Assembly (NCBI RefSeq): GCF_022200785.1
Contig: NZ_CP087585.1
Coordinates: forward strand, 2,294,001-2,358,000
Direction: 5' to 3'
DNA from: Pedobacter mucosus
GTDB taxonomy: Bacteria; Bacteroidota; Bacteroidia; Sphingobacteriales; Sphingobacteriaceae
Length of the DNA stretch: 64,000 bases
This document shows positions 9,463-18,261 of this stretch, in pieces. Position numbers and translations under genes: made by a program. The number at the start of each line of letters is the position of its first letter. Positions within the stretch are counted from its first letter, which is position 1. The notes under the pieces were generated by a model. That model had not been told where the DNA came from. It did not search any database and saw nothing but the letters and a program-made list of their open reading frames with translations.

Positions 9463-9528
9463 ATAGTTTAATAGGAAAGTACAAATGAAATATGAAGCTT
9501 TTTTGTCAATGAATGCGGTGCTGTTATT

Positions 9529-10647
9529 TTATACAGAAGTTGCATATTTATCAATTAAGAGCACTGCCTTAATTGTTCTGCCTTTTTCAGAATCTTCAAT
9601 AGCTACATTGATATCCTCAAAAGCGTACTGTTTAATCAGTTTATCAAACGGGAACTGACCGTTCTGATACATTTTAATCAGTTTGGGAATAAATTCAGCA
9701 GATACACTATCACCCTGATTTACAAATTTGATTTTATACCCTTTGGTTAAGAAAACATTGGTTTCAAGTTCAAGTGGCTTGGTCGCAACACCGATAATGG
9801 CCAATTCTCCAATTGGAGCAAGGCTTGCCAAGGTATTGTTAATCACCTCGTTTCTGCCTGTTGTATCTACGCCATATTGAACGCCAAGAGGCAGAATCTC
9901 GCGAATTCTTTCTTGCACATTTTCTTTTAGAGAGTTGATGGTATGCGTAGCACCAAGTTCCTTTGAGAAAGCCAATCGTTCTTCGTTGATGTCTACGGCA
10001 ATAATAGTTGTGGCAGAAAGGGCTTTTGCAGCCATAACCGCTGAAAGGCCTACCGCTCCAGTTCCGCTGATTACAACAGAACTACCCGCTTTAACATTTA
10101 GTGTGTTAATAATGGCTCCAGCGCCAGTTTGAATTCCACATCCTAGTGGACCTAAAATTTCTAGAGGAGCATCTTTTGGTACAGCAACTACATTGTTCTT
10201 ATGTGCTATTGAATAAGTTGCAAAAGATGACTGAGAGAAAAAGTTATCGTTGATATCAGTACCATCCAGTTCGTGATGGTGATGATTGCCCTCTATGTCG
10301 GCACCGGAAAAATTACGTCCAAAGAACTCATAACAATAAGCTGGGTGTCCGGTGCGACAGATTTCACATTCTCCACAAAAACCATAAGTTAAAACCACAT
10401 GATCGCCTACTTTAAGGTGATGCACATCTGCCCCTACTTCTTCAATAATACCAGATCCCTCATGACCAAGAATTACGGGAAAGTTTGGTGCGCCCATTAT
10501 AAAATCACGTGCAACCATATCTGTATGGCAAATTCCTGTTGCCACAATTTTAACCAGTACCTCTTCGGCTCCGGGTTTATCCAAATTCACTTTGGTTAGT
10601 TCGAAGTTGCTGCCTTTTTCTTTTACGACAGCTGCTGTAATTTCCAT
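9529..10647 (-). CDS. Zinc-dependent alcohol dehydrogenase (MDR, aryl-alcohol type)
   Basis: 372 residues from the ATG at 10647; an upstream in-frame start at 10701 lacks family support. Catalytic-zinc motif GICHTD and GHEGSG, structural-zinc cysteines in CGECEICRTGHPAYC, and the Rossmann motif GTGAVGLS. The pattern matches NAD(P)-dependent benzyl/aryl-alcohol dehydrogenases. It belongs to a minus-strand series of detoxification genes from 13457 down to 9529, which may be one transcript. Substrate is inference. Confidence 0.9.
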   Translation of the reverse strand: MEITAAVVKEKGSNFELTKVNLDKPGAEEVLVKIVATGICHTDMVARDFIMGAPNFPVILGHEGSGIIEEVGADVHHLKVGDHVVLTYGFCGECEICRTGHPAYCYEFFGRNFSGADIEGNHHHHELDGTDINDNFFSQSSFATYSIAHKNNVVAVPKDAPLEILGPLGCGIQTGAGAIINTLNVKAGSSVVISGTGAVGLSAVMAAKALSATTIIAVDINEERLAFSKELGATHTINSLKENVQERIREILPLGVQYGVDTTGRNEVINNTLASLAPIGELAIIGVATKPLELETNVFLTKGYKIKFVNQGDSVSAEFIPKLIKMYQNGQFPFDKLIKQYAFEDINVAIEDSEKGRTIKAVLLIDKYATSV

Positions 10648-10672
10648 AATATATAAATTTATGTAAGCAATG

Positions 10673-11242
10673 TTATTTGTTTCCCTTGATATCAAAATCA
10701 ATTAAAGCGGCATCATATTCGGGGTCCAGTTTCTTATAAAGAGTTATTGGCTGTGTTGTTAGCACTATTTCAACGGTCGGTCCGGAGATTAATTCTAAAA
10801 GATGGCCACCCTTTACACTTCCATCTTCAATGGCAGCACTTAAATGTGTATGCGCAACCGGTTTTCCTTTAAACCAAGCAATGTGTCCTTTAAGGGAAGT
10901 TATTTCCGCCGTATCAACATTAATAACCTTAAATTTCTTCTCGGTATAATTAAACCATCCAACCTTTATAGCTAATGCATCCCCTAACCCACTATATGAG
11001 GCACTTTTTATATTATTTTTCTTAGCGAATTCGGTAATTCCAGCTACAACCTCATCACCTTTGGCAAACACCAACATGTAAGTTTTGGTATCCTTAGTTT
11101 CGCTTAAAAGTTTAAATTTCAATCCCGGGGCCTTTCCGTCTTGAGGAACCTTAGTAGGGTCAGCATATATTTGAGCATGTAAACTATTGGTCAGGAATAA
11201 GATGGTCAGAATCATCCCTGCACTTTTTAAAAGAGTTTTCAT
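10673..11242 (-). CDS. Exported PPC/DUF296-domain protein
   Basis: 189 residues from the ATG at 11242, with a signal peptide ending near SLHA. The body is a PPC (DUF296) domain: YMLVFAKGDEVVAGITEFAK, SYSGLGDA, then HTHLSAAIEDGSVKGGHL, whose histidines are the likely metal ligands known in this fold. About half of its residues match the next gene (11298-11807), so the two arose by tandem duplication, one copy gaining export. Function unknown. Confidence 0.82.
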   Translation of the reverse strand: MKTLLKSAGMILTILFLTNSLHAQIYADPTKVPQDGKAPGLKFKLLSETKDTKTYMLVFAKGDEVVAGITEFAKKNNIKSASYSGLGDALAIKVGWFNYTEKKFKVINVDTAEITSLKGHIAWFKGKPVAHTHLSAAIEDGSVKGGHLLELISGPTVEIVLTTQPITLYKKLDPEYDAALIDFDIKGNK

Positions 11243-11297
11243 ATGATTATTTTTTTTGATTGTTCGACAATGATTTACATATAGTTTGGAAACCAAA

Positions 11298-11807
11298 TTA
11301 AGAGGCTTCCGTGAGGTTAGTATCGATAAAAACTGCCTTGATATTGGGATCAAGCCTTTTGAAAAGAGAGGTCGGTTCAGCAGTCAGAAAAATTTCTATT
11401 GTCGGACCGGCAATCATGGACAGTAAATGTCCGCCTTTTACCGAGCCATCTTCAAGTGCTACAGTCGCATGTGTATGAGTTACAGGCGAACCTTTATACC
11501 AGGCAATATTACCAATTAATGATGTTACCTCCGTTATACCTACCGGGTTGACAAGATATTGCGAACGGTCAAAGTCAAACCAACCCAACTCTGCACTATA
11601 ACCGCTGCCAATTCCACTATAGTGCGCACTTTTAATATTACAATCCTTGGCAAATCCGGTTAGACCAGAAACGATTTCATCACCCTGTGAAAAGAGGATA
11701 AGGTAAGTTTTTACCCCACCAACTTCACTTAACAATTTCACTTTCATTCCAGGAGCATTACCAGTTTCTACAGTATTTTCTGCAGATCTATATTCTCTTA
11801 AATCCAT
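11298..11807 (-). CDS. Cytoplasmic PPC/DUF296-domain protein
   Basis: 169 residues without a signal peptide. Same PPC domain as its neighbour, with HYSGIGSGYSAELGWF and HTHATVALEDGSVKGGHL. The conserved His-x-His...His pattern suggests a metal site. It precedes the exported copy on the same strand with a 55-bp gap. Single-domain PPC proteins have no settled biochemical role; presence beside an alcohol dehydrogenase and SDR suggests a link to the same pathway (inference). Confidence 0.82.
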   Translation of the reverse strand: MDLREYRSAENTVETGNAPGMKVKLLSEVGGVKTYLILFSQGDEIVSGLTGFAKDCNIKSAHYSGIGSGYSAELGWFDFDRSQYLVNPVGITEVTSLIGNIAWYKGSPVTHTHATVALEDGSVKGGHLLSMIAGPTIEIFLTAEPTSLFKRLDPNIKAVFIDTNLTEAS

Positions 11808-11847
11808 TTTTTTTTAATACGCTTATAATATTCTTACTATAAAATCG

Positions 11848-11864
11848 GGCAGAAAATCTGCCCA
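11848..11864 (-). terminator. Short hairpin after SDR gene
   Basis: Stem GGGCAGA / TCTGCCC with a 3-base loop, just downstream of the SDR stop at 11870 on the minus strand and followed there by GATTTTATAG. Weak U run, so it may only attenuate read-through into the PPC genes. Confidence 0.45.
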
Positions 11865-11869
11865 ATTTA

Positions 11870-12544
11870 TTAATATGCCTCGATTCCAGCGATATCCACA
11901 TTCCAAAACTTACCAGTTTCGGTATTTTCAAGTATAGCTTTGTAAATGCCGTTTACCGAATTCTCAATGGTTACCGGAGCAGTTTCGCCGCCCATTCTAG
12001 TTTGTACCCATCCCGGGTGAAGTGGTGTAACTTTAATATCTTGGCCCGCAAGACGCTCGCTAAGCATTACTACATAAATATTAAGTGCAACTTTTGACAT
12101 GCGATAAGCTGGTGCTGATGGGCCAACATTACGAATTAATGCCATTGCGGTTGAAAGAAATACAACGTGTGCACCATTGTTTAAGTAAGGCAACACGGCC
12201 TCGGTAAATAAAACTGTCCCGATTGTATTGGTATCAAAAGATGCCCTCATTAAATCTGCAGTTGGTACCTCGTCCATAAGATCAACGCCCACACCAGCAT
12301 TGTTTATCAAATAATCCAACTTGATCTCGTGTTTACTTAAGAAATCAGCAACCTCTCCAATACTTGCATCATTACTAATATCACCTTTAATTATGGTAAG
12401 CTTATCGTTGCTCACACCAGTGATTTCACCAGAACGGGTTACCGCGAAAACTTCCATGCCCTCAAGCAAAAGTTTTTTGGTAAGTGCCAAGCCAATTCCA
12501 TTGCTTGCACCTGTTACCATTATTTTTTTTACGTTATTACTCAT
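11870..12544 (-). CDS. Short-chain dehydrogenase/reductase
   Basis: 224 residues, complete. NAD(P) motif TGASNGIG near residue 11, NNAGVG near 87, catalytic Ser in FLSTAMA and YRMSK (Tyr-x-x-x-Lys) around 145-149. The length and the GWVQTRMGG segment fit the carbonyl-reductase-like (CsgA/sniffer) branch of SDRs. It follows the exported hydrolase gene by 10 bp on the same strand, suggesting a shared operon. Confidence 0.88.
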   Translation of the reverse strand: MSNNVKKIMVTGASNGIGLALTKKLLLEGMEVFAVTRSGEITGVSNDKLTIIKGDISNDASIGEVADFLSKHEIKLDYLINNAGVGVDLMDEVPTADLMRASFDTNTIGTVLFTEAVLPYLNNGAHVVFLSTAMALIRNVGPSAPAYRMSKVALNIYVVMLSERLAGQDIKVTPLHPGWVQTRMGGETAPVTIENSVNGIYKAILENTETGKFWNVDIAGIEAY

Positions 12545-12554
12545 TATATTAATT

Positions 12555-13457
12555 TTAATTATTATTTAATTTTTGAAAGCCAATAAAGGGTACAATATCT
12601 GCCCATACGGCATCGAAGTTGACTAAAAATGCAGGATGAGGTGCGTTAGGAATGATACCAAGTTGTACCTTTGGCATCATATGGTATGCATCTAAAACGG
12701 TTTGTAGGGGTGCATTTTGATCCAATTCTCCAGCCATTAGCAACACTGGACATTTGATCTTCTCAAAAAGTTGCTTTCCAACGCCAAACGAATTATAATA
12801 GTTGTTCATGGTAGTGAACCAGTTATCCAACTTTGAAGAATCTGGCATTAAGGAAATTTGTTGCTGCCAGTAAAGGCTATCCAAGCCAAAAGCCATCTTT
12901 CTGTTTAATGCAAAGGGTCTCGAGCCTTTTTTCCATTCGCCTGCGCCAATAGCAATTACTTTTTTAACTTTTGCAGGAAAAGCCGCCGCCAGGAAATAAC
13001 TGGTATAAGCACCATCACTAAAACCCAGAACCGTCGCACTATCCTTTGTTTCAGTGGTGAGTATTGCATTCACATCTATCGCTTTTTGTTCATAGCTTGG
13101 TTCAACTGTACCCATTTCCGATTTCCCATGCCCTCTTGTAGAAACTGCGATAACCTTGTATTTTTTTGAAAGACTATCGATGAACCTGCCCATTTCATAC
13201 GTAGAACCAAATATTCCTCCGTGAAGAATAACAAAAGGCTTTCCTTTCCCGTACACCTCATAATAGATTTTTGCATCACCAGATTGGATATAATGCCCTG
13301 CTTTAGGGTTGTTTCCATAAGGGATGGCATTTTTTGGCGAAGGACCAACTTGCATAAAAGCCCTAAGGGAAGTATTTTTCTGCGAAAAAACTTTTCCATT
13401 TATTAAGAAAACAGCGAAGAAGAGCACTAACAGCCCTTTAAAGTTTGAATATTTCAT
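12555..13457 (-). CDS. Exported alpha/beta hydrolase
   Basis: 300 residues with a signal peptide ending near KVFSQ. Alpha/beta hydrolase landmarks: HGGIFGS oxyanion loop, VLGFSDGAY (GxSxG-type nucleophile elbow), AGELDQNAP acid loop and PNAPHPAF late histidine. Probably periplasmic. It is the first gene of a minus-strand series and is divergent from 13671. Its upstream region contains a motif shared with the 15.8-kb intergenic region. Substrate unknown. Confidence 0.87.
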   Translation of the reverse strand: MKYSNFKGLLVLFFAVFLINGKVFSQKNTSLRAFMQVGPSPKNAIPYGNNPKAGHYIQSGDAKIYYEVYGKGKPFVILHGGIFGSTYEMGRFIDSLSKKYKVIAVSTRGHGKSEMGTVEPSYEQKAIDVNAILTTETKDSATVLGFSDGAYTSYFLAAAFPAKVKKVIAIGAGEWKKGSRPFALNRKMAFGLDSLYWQQQISLMPDSSKLDNWFTTMNNYYNSFGVGKQLFEKIKCPVLLMAGELDQNAPLQTVLDAYHMMPKVQLGIIPNAPHPAFLVNFDAVWADIVPFIGFQKLNNN

Positions 13458-13567
13458 TTTATAAACTTAATTTTTATCTGCCGTCAGGTTTCACAAGTGG
13501 AGGTTGATGGCAAGAATTTCTTGCCGTAAAGATGAGGATAGATCAAGGCTGAAACCTTTGACCAAGG

Positions 13568-13594
13568 TTAAGAAATACCCTTAAACTAGTTTAA
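13568..13594. promoter_or_regulatory. 27-bp operator-like motif, copy 1
   Basis: Begins TTAAGAAATA and continues with CTTAAACTAGTT before AA; 24 of 27 bases match copy 2 at 15775-15801. It sits in the divergent space between the exported hydrolase (13457, minus) and the gene at 13671 (plus), where a shared regulator would be expected to bind. CTTAAACTAGTTTAAG is itself a palindrome. Confidence 0.5.
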
Positions 13595-13610
13595 GCTTTT
13601 TACTTAAACT

Positions 13611-13640
13611 TTGTTATTGCAGAATTTCATTATACTTTAA
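13611..13640 (+). promoter_or_regulatory. Bacteroidota-type promoter for 13671 gene
   Basis: TTG at 13611-13613, 19-base spacer, TACTTTAA at 13633-13640, one mismatch from the TAnnTTTG consensus of the primary Bacteroidota sigma factor. It lies 31 bp upstream of the ATG and just downstream of the operator-like motif, a geometry that would allow control by it. Confidence 0.4.
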
Positions 13641-13670
13641 GAGTTTTGTAATTGATTAGAACAAATCCAT

Positions 13671-14360
13671 ATGTGTAAAACCTCAAAGAGATTTATCAGC
13701 CTTTTACTAGTATCCAGTTCGCTTTTTTTTACCGATGCGAAAGCACAACAGACTGTTTTTTCGAAGGAGAACCTGACGCCACATCTTACTGAAATGTCTA
13801 TTCAGGAACAGAATGGAAAGCGGGTAGTTAGGGTGGTGAAATCTGCGCAGGTGATAAAGGTAGATGAGCCAACCTATGTTAAAATTAATAACATCAAATT
13901 TCAAAACGGCACAATTGAGCTCAAGGTAATGGGCAAATTATTAGCAGATGCGCCTGATAGCGCAAGGGCTTTCATTGGTCTAGCTTTTAGAATTAATGCC
14001 GATGATTCTAGATTTGAAGGGATCTATCTGAGGCCTACAAATGCTGTTTCAACAAATCAACTTAGAAGAAACAGATCAGTTCAGTATTTTTCCTATCCTG
14101 ATTTCAAGTTCTACCAATCCAGAAAAACCAATCCAGGAGAATTTGAAACCTATGCGGATATTGCTCCAGATCAATGGATAAAATTAAGAATAGTGATTAA
14201 GGGTGCAAATGCGAAGCTTTTTATCAACGATAGTAAAAACCCAAGCATGATCGTTAACGATATGAAGATGGGCGCTGATCAAATTGGCGCACTCGGACTT
14301 TGGGTAGATATAGGAACTGAAGGCTACTTTTCTGATTTGGTAGTGACTAAGGATAAATAA
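13671..14360 (+). CDS. Exported LamG-like / DUF1080-type protein of unknown function
   Basis: 229 residues with a signal peptide ending near DAKAQ. The body looks like a concanavalin-A-like beta sandwich: NGTIELKVMGKLL, AFIGLAFRINADDSRFEGIYLRP, WIKLRIVIKGANAKLFINDS and a closing GALGLWVDIGTEGYFSDLVV, the order found in 3-keto-disaccharide hydrolase/LamG folds. No catalytic residues can be assigned; a sugar-binding role is possible. It is transcribed divergently from the exported hydrolase and shares its regulatory region. Confidence 0.75.
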   Translation: MCKTSKRFISLLLVSSSLFFTDAKAQQTVFSKENLTPHLTEMSIQEQNGKRVVRVVKSAQVIKVDEPTYVKINNIKFQNGTIELKVMGKLLADAPDSARAFIGLAFRINADDSRFEGIYLRPTNAVSTNQLRRNRSVQYFSYPDFKFYQSRKTNPGEFETYADIAPDQWIKLRIVIKGANAKLFINDSKNPSMIVNDMKMGADQIGALGLWVDIGTEGYFSDLVVTKDK

Positions 14361-14424
14361 ATTCATTAATAATAGCTTGCAGACTGATACTTAAAACAGC
14401 TTCTAGATTAATCTTTCATTCATA

Positions 14425-15036
14425 CTATTTTTTGCTGATCTTCTTTTTAATCTTGCTCAGGAATTCGGAAGTAATACCCAGATAAGATGCAATCTGCGTA
14501 CCAGGCAACCGCTGAATCAGGTCTGGGTAACGCTGCTGGAAATTGTAATACCGTTCGTCAGCTGTGTAACTGATATTCTGAAGTATCCGTTCCTGAAGCC
14601 TGATAAATTTACGTTCTATTATAATCCTGAAATTACGATCAAAAATTGGAAAATGGGCATACAGGTATAGCAGGTCATCATGCTCAATCTGTAACACCTT
14701 AGCAGGTTCGATCGCCTCAATATAAAGTAGGCTTGCCTTTTGGTCATAAAAGCTTTGAAAATCAGCAATCCATTCGTTTTCTACAGCAAACTGTAAATTA
14801 TGCTCCACACCATTTTGGTCGACTGCATACATTTTAAAGCACCCTGAAACTACAAAAGTATAGAACTTACAAACATCACCCTCTTGCAGCAACAACCCCT
14901 TACGCTTATAATTACGTTCGCTGAAAACCTGCTTTGCAGCCGCCCTTGCATCTGGTGAAAGCGGGAAAACAGCACTAAAAGAATTGATCAACATAGACTG
15001 GGCATCCGTAAGTTGATCGTTGTTATAGGGGTTCAA
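14425..15036 (-). CDS. Crp/Fnr-family transcriptional regulator
   Basis: 203 residues with a cNMP-binding-like N-terminal domain (KGLLLQEGDVCKFYTFVVSGCFKMY around 45-70) and the C-terminal HTH IASYLGITSEFLSKIKKK. It is a paralogue of the regulator at 443-1027. It is placed between two divergent promoter regions bearing the shared 27-bp motif, which makes it a reasonable candidate to bind that motif (inference). Confidence 0.87.
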   Translation of the reverse strand: MNPYNNDQLTDAQSMLINSFSAVFPLSPDARAAAKQVFSERNYKRKGLLLQEGDVCKFYTFVVSGCFKMYAVDQNGVEHNLQFAVENEWIADFQSFYDQKASLLYIEAIEPAKVLQIEHDDLLYLYAHFPIFDRNFRIIIERKFIRLQERILQNISYTADERYYNFQQRYPDLIQRLPGTQIASYLGITSEFLSKIKKKISKK

Positions 15037-15127
15037 TGCAGTTTTTTTAAGATAATTAATGTAAATAAACCCTGATATTTTTAAATTTCCAAATGGAAAT
15101 CTTCAAAATCGAAATATTTTTAATACA

Positions 15128-15159
15128 AATGGGCAAACAGATTCCCCTGTTTGCCCATT
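15128..15159 (-). terminator. Hairpin terminator after DinB gene
   Basis: Perfect 13-bp stem AATGGGCAAACAG / CTGTTTGCCCATT with a 6-base loop, 24 bp past the minus-strand stop at 15183. The minus-strand continuation TGTATTAAAAAT is only moderately T-rich. Confidence 0.5.
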
Positions 15160-15182
15160 ACTTGATCAAATATATATAGTTG

Positions 15183-15713
15183 TTAAAACAATTTCTCAGC
15201 TGGTGGAGTAACTTTTGCTAATCGTAAATATACTGTACTTTGTCCTCGCTGGTGAGTTTGGTGCTCAAAGGCTTTCTCTAATACCTGTTCTTTTGTAAGA
15301 TCAAATTGACCAAATAATTTGATCTTTTCTGGTAGTTGCGCAGCAGTTAGTTTTTTAATGCCAGCAATCGCAAAATCATAACTCACCAATGTTTCCTTAA
15401 TTACTATTGCCTTTGTTTTATTCGTACCTTTCTCAAGTCCGCCCATTGCTGCTGGGCTTTTCTCGCCTGTAGCAGCAGACACAAATGCATAATTGGTATC
15501 AGAAAGGTGCAACATTTGATCTGCGAAAGAGCGCATCTCAGGAGTTGGCTTTAATGAATAAGATGCATCAGGCATCGCATCTAAATATTCCTTGGTGTAG
15601 CTTTTGGGTCTTTCCCAATTTTTAATAATGTCTTCCGTCTTTGTCTGCGCATGAGCACTTGCAAAAAATAAGGTAAAAAGGATTAGGGCTGAAATTCGTT
15701 TAAGTATTTTCAT
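15183..15713 (-). CDS. Exported DinB-family protein
   Basis: 176 residues with a signal peptide ending near AHAQ. Four-helix DinB/YfiT pattern: SFADQMLHLSDTNYAFV in the second helix and EHQTHQRGQSTVYLRLAK at the end, where the histidines are the usual metal ligands. DinB-like proteins include thiol-dependent metalloenzymes; no reaction is assigned here. Divergent from the tautomerase gene at 15889 with the 27-bp motif between them. Confidence 0.82.
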   Translation of the reverse strand: MKILKRISALILFTLFFASAHAQTKTEDIIKNWERPKSYTKEYLDAMPDASYSLKPTPEMRSFADQMLHLSDTNYAFVSAATGEKSPAAMGGLEKGTNKTKAIVIKETLVSYDFAIAGIKKLTAAQLPEKIKLFGQFDLTKEQVLEKAFEHQTHQRGQSTVYLRLAKVTPPAEKLF

Positions 15714-15772
15714 TTTCTTGTTTTAGTGAAGTCCAAAAATAGAACCTAACCCTGAGGGATCTGATTGAAGAA

Positions 15773-15816
15773 GTTTAAGAAATATACTTAAACTAGTTCA
15801 AAGGTATTTCTTAAAC
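15773..15816. promoter_or_regulatory. 27-bp operator-like motif, copy 2, with inverted repeat
   Basis: Bases 15775-15801 match 24 of 27 positions of the motif at 13568-13594. Here it is part of a larger inverted repeat: GTTTAAGAAATA (15773-15784) and TATTTCTTAAAC (15805-15816) are exact reverse complements, 20 bases apart. Located between divergent genes at 15713 and 15889. Confidence 0.5.
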
Positions 15817-15888
15817 TCGTTTATAGATAAATCTCAAACATATCATAGACCTTTATACCTAAATTCTAAACTAAAAATTAAATATAAA

Positions 15889-16110
15889 ATGCCACATATT
15901 ACAATTAAGACTTATCCAGGTGTAACCGAGGAACAAAAACAAAAATTGACACAAGCAATCATTAATGATGTAATTACGATTACCGGAAAGAACGAAGCTG
16001 CTATTTCTATCGATATTATTGAGGTTCCGGAAAACGAATGGATGGAAAAAGTTTACGATCCGAATATTAAACCTAATCTCGATAGACTCTATAAAAAGCC
16101 AGGCTATTAA
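15889..16110 (+). CDS. 4-oxalocrotonate tautomerase-family protein
   Basis: 73 residues. The essential N-terminal proline follows the initiator Met (MPHITIKTYPG), and the single beta-alpha-beta unit with GVTEEQKQKLTQAIINDV is typical of small tautomerases, which work as oligomers on enol-keto pairs. First of three closely spaced plus-strand genes (tautomerase, SnoaL-like, MDR reductase), likely one operon under the inverted repeat upstream. Confidence 0.9.
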   Translation: MPHITIKTYPGVTEEQKQKLTQAIINDVITITGKNEAAISIDIIEVPENEWMEKVYDPNIKPNLDRLYKKPGY

Positions 16111-16144
16111 CATGCTTATTGTATCAGCCAATAATAATTATACT

Positions 16145-16540
16145 ATGATGAATAAACCAAATCAAAAACTTGAGTTAAGCCGAACAGTTGAGGCATTCGC
16201 GGGCGCGTTGAACGCTGCTGATGCAACTTCACTTCAATCTTTTTTTACAGGTGACGGCAAGTTTATGCCTGAGGGAAAAGAGACAATCGAAACGAAACAA
16301 CTGGAAACAAGTGGCGTCAATTATTTAAATACGAATTCGTTCCAAATTGAATATGAAGTGTTAGATATCAGCATTGATGATAATTTCGCATCAGTTATGG
16401 CTATTGGTAAAACTTCAGAAAAAAGGCAAGGTGAGGATGTTAAAACAACAAAAACCAGCAGAGATTTTTTTGTGTTTAAAAAAGTGGATGAAGCATGGAA
16501 AATCCACCGCTATATCTTCAATAATGTTAGCCTTGCTTAG
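16145..16540 (+). CDS. SnoaL/NTF2-like protein
   Basis: About 131 residues. The pattern VEAFAGALNAADATSLQSFFTGDGKFMPEG and the final DEAWKIHRYIFN are typical of SnoaL/NTF2-fold proteins (DUF4440-like). I choose the ATG at 16145 (or 16148), though ATG 16112 also fits; a longer frame upstream overlaps the tautomerase. It ends 2 bp before the next gene, implying translational coupling. Confidence 0.8.
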   Translation: MMNKPNQKLELSRTVEAFAGALNAADATSLQSFFTGDGKFMPEGKETIETKQLETSGVNYLNTNSFQIEYEVLDISIDDNFASVMAIGKTSEKRQGEDVKTTKTSRDFFVFKKVDEAWKIHRYIFNNVSLA

Positions 16541-16542
16541 CT

Positions 16543-17511
16543 ATGAAAGCAGTTGTGTTGCATCAACCGGGGAATGCCGATCAGCTTATATTAGAAGAAC
16601 TGTCAATTCCAATTCCTAATCAAGATCAGGTACTGATAAAAGTGAATGCTTTTGGCTTAAACCGATCGGAGCTGATGACCAGAAAAGGCTTATCGCCCGA
16701 TGTTTCTTTCCCTAGGGTATTGGGCATAGAATGTGTAGGCGAAGTAGAAAATGACCCATCCGGAACTTTTAAGCAAGGACAAAAAGTAGCTGCTTTTATG
16801 GGTAACATGGGGAGGCTTTTTGATGGAAGTTATGCCGAATATACAGTGTTACCAAAAGCTATCCTCTCCTCTTTTGAAAGTACATTATCATGGGAGATTC
16901 TTGGTGCATTGCCTGAAATGTTCCAAACAGCTTATGGTTCGCTACATCTTGCTCTGGACATAAAACCCGGCGAAACTTTGCTTATCAGGGGCGGAACTTC
17001 GTCCGTTGGTTTATTGGCCGCTCAATTAGCGAAAATAGCTGGAGCTAAAGTAATCTCTACCACCAGAGATGAAACAAAAAGGCATTTACTATTAGAAAAT
17101 GGAGCTGATCAGGTGCTGATAGATAATGGCGAATTATTGGAACAATTTACGACCGGGCGAATCCCGAAAGTTGATAAGGTTTTGGAGTTAGTTGGCACTA
17201 CAACCTTAAAAGATTCTTTAGTTTGTACGGCTGCATTCGGTAAAGTTTGCATGACGGGGATGCTTTCTGAGCAATGGTCTGTTCAGGATTTCGATCCAAT
17301 GGGATATATCCCAGCAACGGTTAGTCTGACGGTTTATGATAGCGGTCAGTTCAGGGTTGAAGAAAAGCTGTTTCAAGATTTTATAACTCAGGTAGAGGAG
17401 GGACTAATTACTCCACCAATAAAGAAAGTTTTTAACCTTGAGGAAATTGTGGCAGCCCATCAATTTATGGAAAGCAATGCTGGTGGTGGAAAAATTGTTG
17501 TCCTAACATAA
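16543..17511 (+). CDS. Zinc-independent MDR reductase (quinone oxidoreductase-like)
   Basis: 322 residues. GroES-like N-terminal domain (RVLGIECVGEVENDPSG) without the zinc cysteines of alcohol dehydrogenases, and NADPH-binding part GETLLIRGGTSSVGLLAAQLAK near residue 145. This places it in the quinone oxidoreductase/enoyl reductase branch. Third gene of the tautomerase operon. With the DODA, SDRs and efflux pump, it supports a quinone or aromatic detoxification theme for this region (inference). Confidence 0.9.
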   Translation: MKAVVLHQPGNADQLILEELSIPIPNQDQVLIKVNAFGLNRSELMTRKGLSPDVSFPRVLGIECVGEVENDPSGTFKQGQKVAAFMGNMGRLFDGSYAEYTVLPKAILSSFESTLSWEILGALPEMFQTAYGSLHLALDIKPGETLLIRGGTSSVGLLAAQLAKIAGAKVISTTRDETKRHLLLENGADQVLIDNGELLEQFTTGRIPKVDKVLELVGTTTLKDSLVCTAAFGKVCMTGMLSEQWSVQDFDPMGYIPATVSLTVYDSGQFRVEEKLFQDFITQVEEGLITPPIKKVFNLEEIVAAHQFMESNAGGGKIVVLT

Positions 17512-17637
17512 AAACGATACAAGATACTATTGCACTATTCGTCTCATCTGTTCTTAAAACTTTTTATGAGATTATAGAAGAATCTTGCTCTTGTTAATTT
17601 ATTTTGTATAGCCAAGAGAATAATAGGGTTGAATTAC

Positions 17638-18219
17638 TTATGGTATAACAATACGTGCTAGCACACCTTGCAAAATTTCTTGTGCATTAGATTCAGAAGT
17701 TAATTTATCAATTTGAATAAGTTTATTAACAGGTATTATTCCTAGAATGGATTCCATATTTAGATCCGAAATGGGCATAATAGTATGCCATATAATATAA
17801 TAATGGTAATTACCTATACCTTGTTCAATATGTTCTTGGAGCAGCTTTAAATTTTGAAAGAATAGACGTATTTCCGCGTGAGCAAAGTTAGAAGTTTTGA
17901 GAATTATTTCCTTACATATTGCTGCTCTGTGTTCATCGATGTCTTCTAATAAGATCATGATTCTTAATTTAGAAGATAGTACAGTATTTACATAAAATCC
18001 TTTGCCTGGTGCAGAAGTAATATACCCAAGTTCTTTTAACCTAACATACGCTTTTTCTACTGTGTCTCTTGAAACCCCAGTTTGCTTACTATAATGATTA
18101 ATCGAGCTTAATTTTGAATTTTGCTTGAACAAACCTTTCTCAATATCTTGAATAATATTGTCTGCTATCCAATATTTTAAAGGAAGTTTGCCAGAATATT
18201 TTTGAAGATTTTGCTTCAT
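17638..18219 (-). CDS. GntR-family regulator, unusually short C-terminus
   Basis: 193 residues. N-terminal winged helix (IIQDIEKGLFKQNSKLSSINHYSKQTGVSRDTVEKAYVRLKELGYITSAPGKGFYV) typical of GntR proteins. Bacteroidota relatives continue into a LacI-type sensor domain of about 330-350 residues in total; here the sensor stops after roughly 110 residues at ARIVIP. It could be truncated, or a short natural form. It lies next to a susCD remnant, its probable target. Non-coding bases 17512-17637 show no continuation in frame. Confidence 0.7.
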   Translation of the reverse strand: MKQNLQKYSGKLPLKYWIADNIIQDIEKGLFKQNSKLSSINHYSKQTGVSRDTVEKAYVRLKELGYITSAPGKGFYVNTVLSSKLRIMILLEDIDEHRAAICKEIILKTSNFAHAEIRLFFQNLKLLQEHIEQGIGNYHYYIIWHTIMPISDLNMESILGIIPVNKLIQIDKLTSESNAQEILQGVLARIVIP

Positions 18220-18261
18220 ATATTAGTTATTTGATTAGCCTTCCGCTTTGAAGCATAGCGT

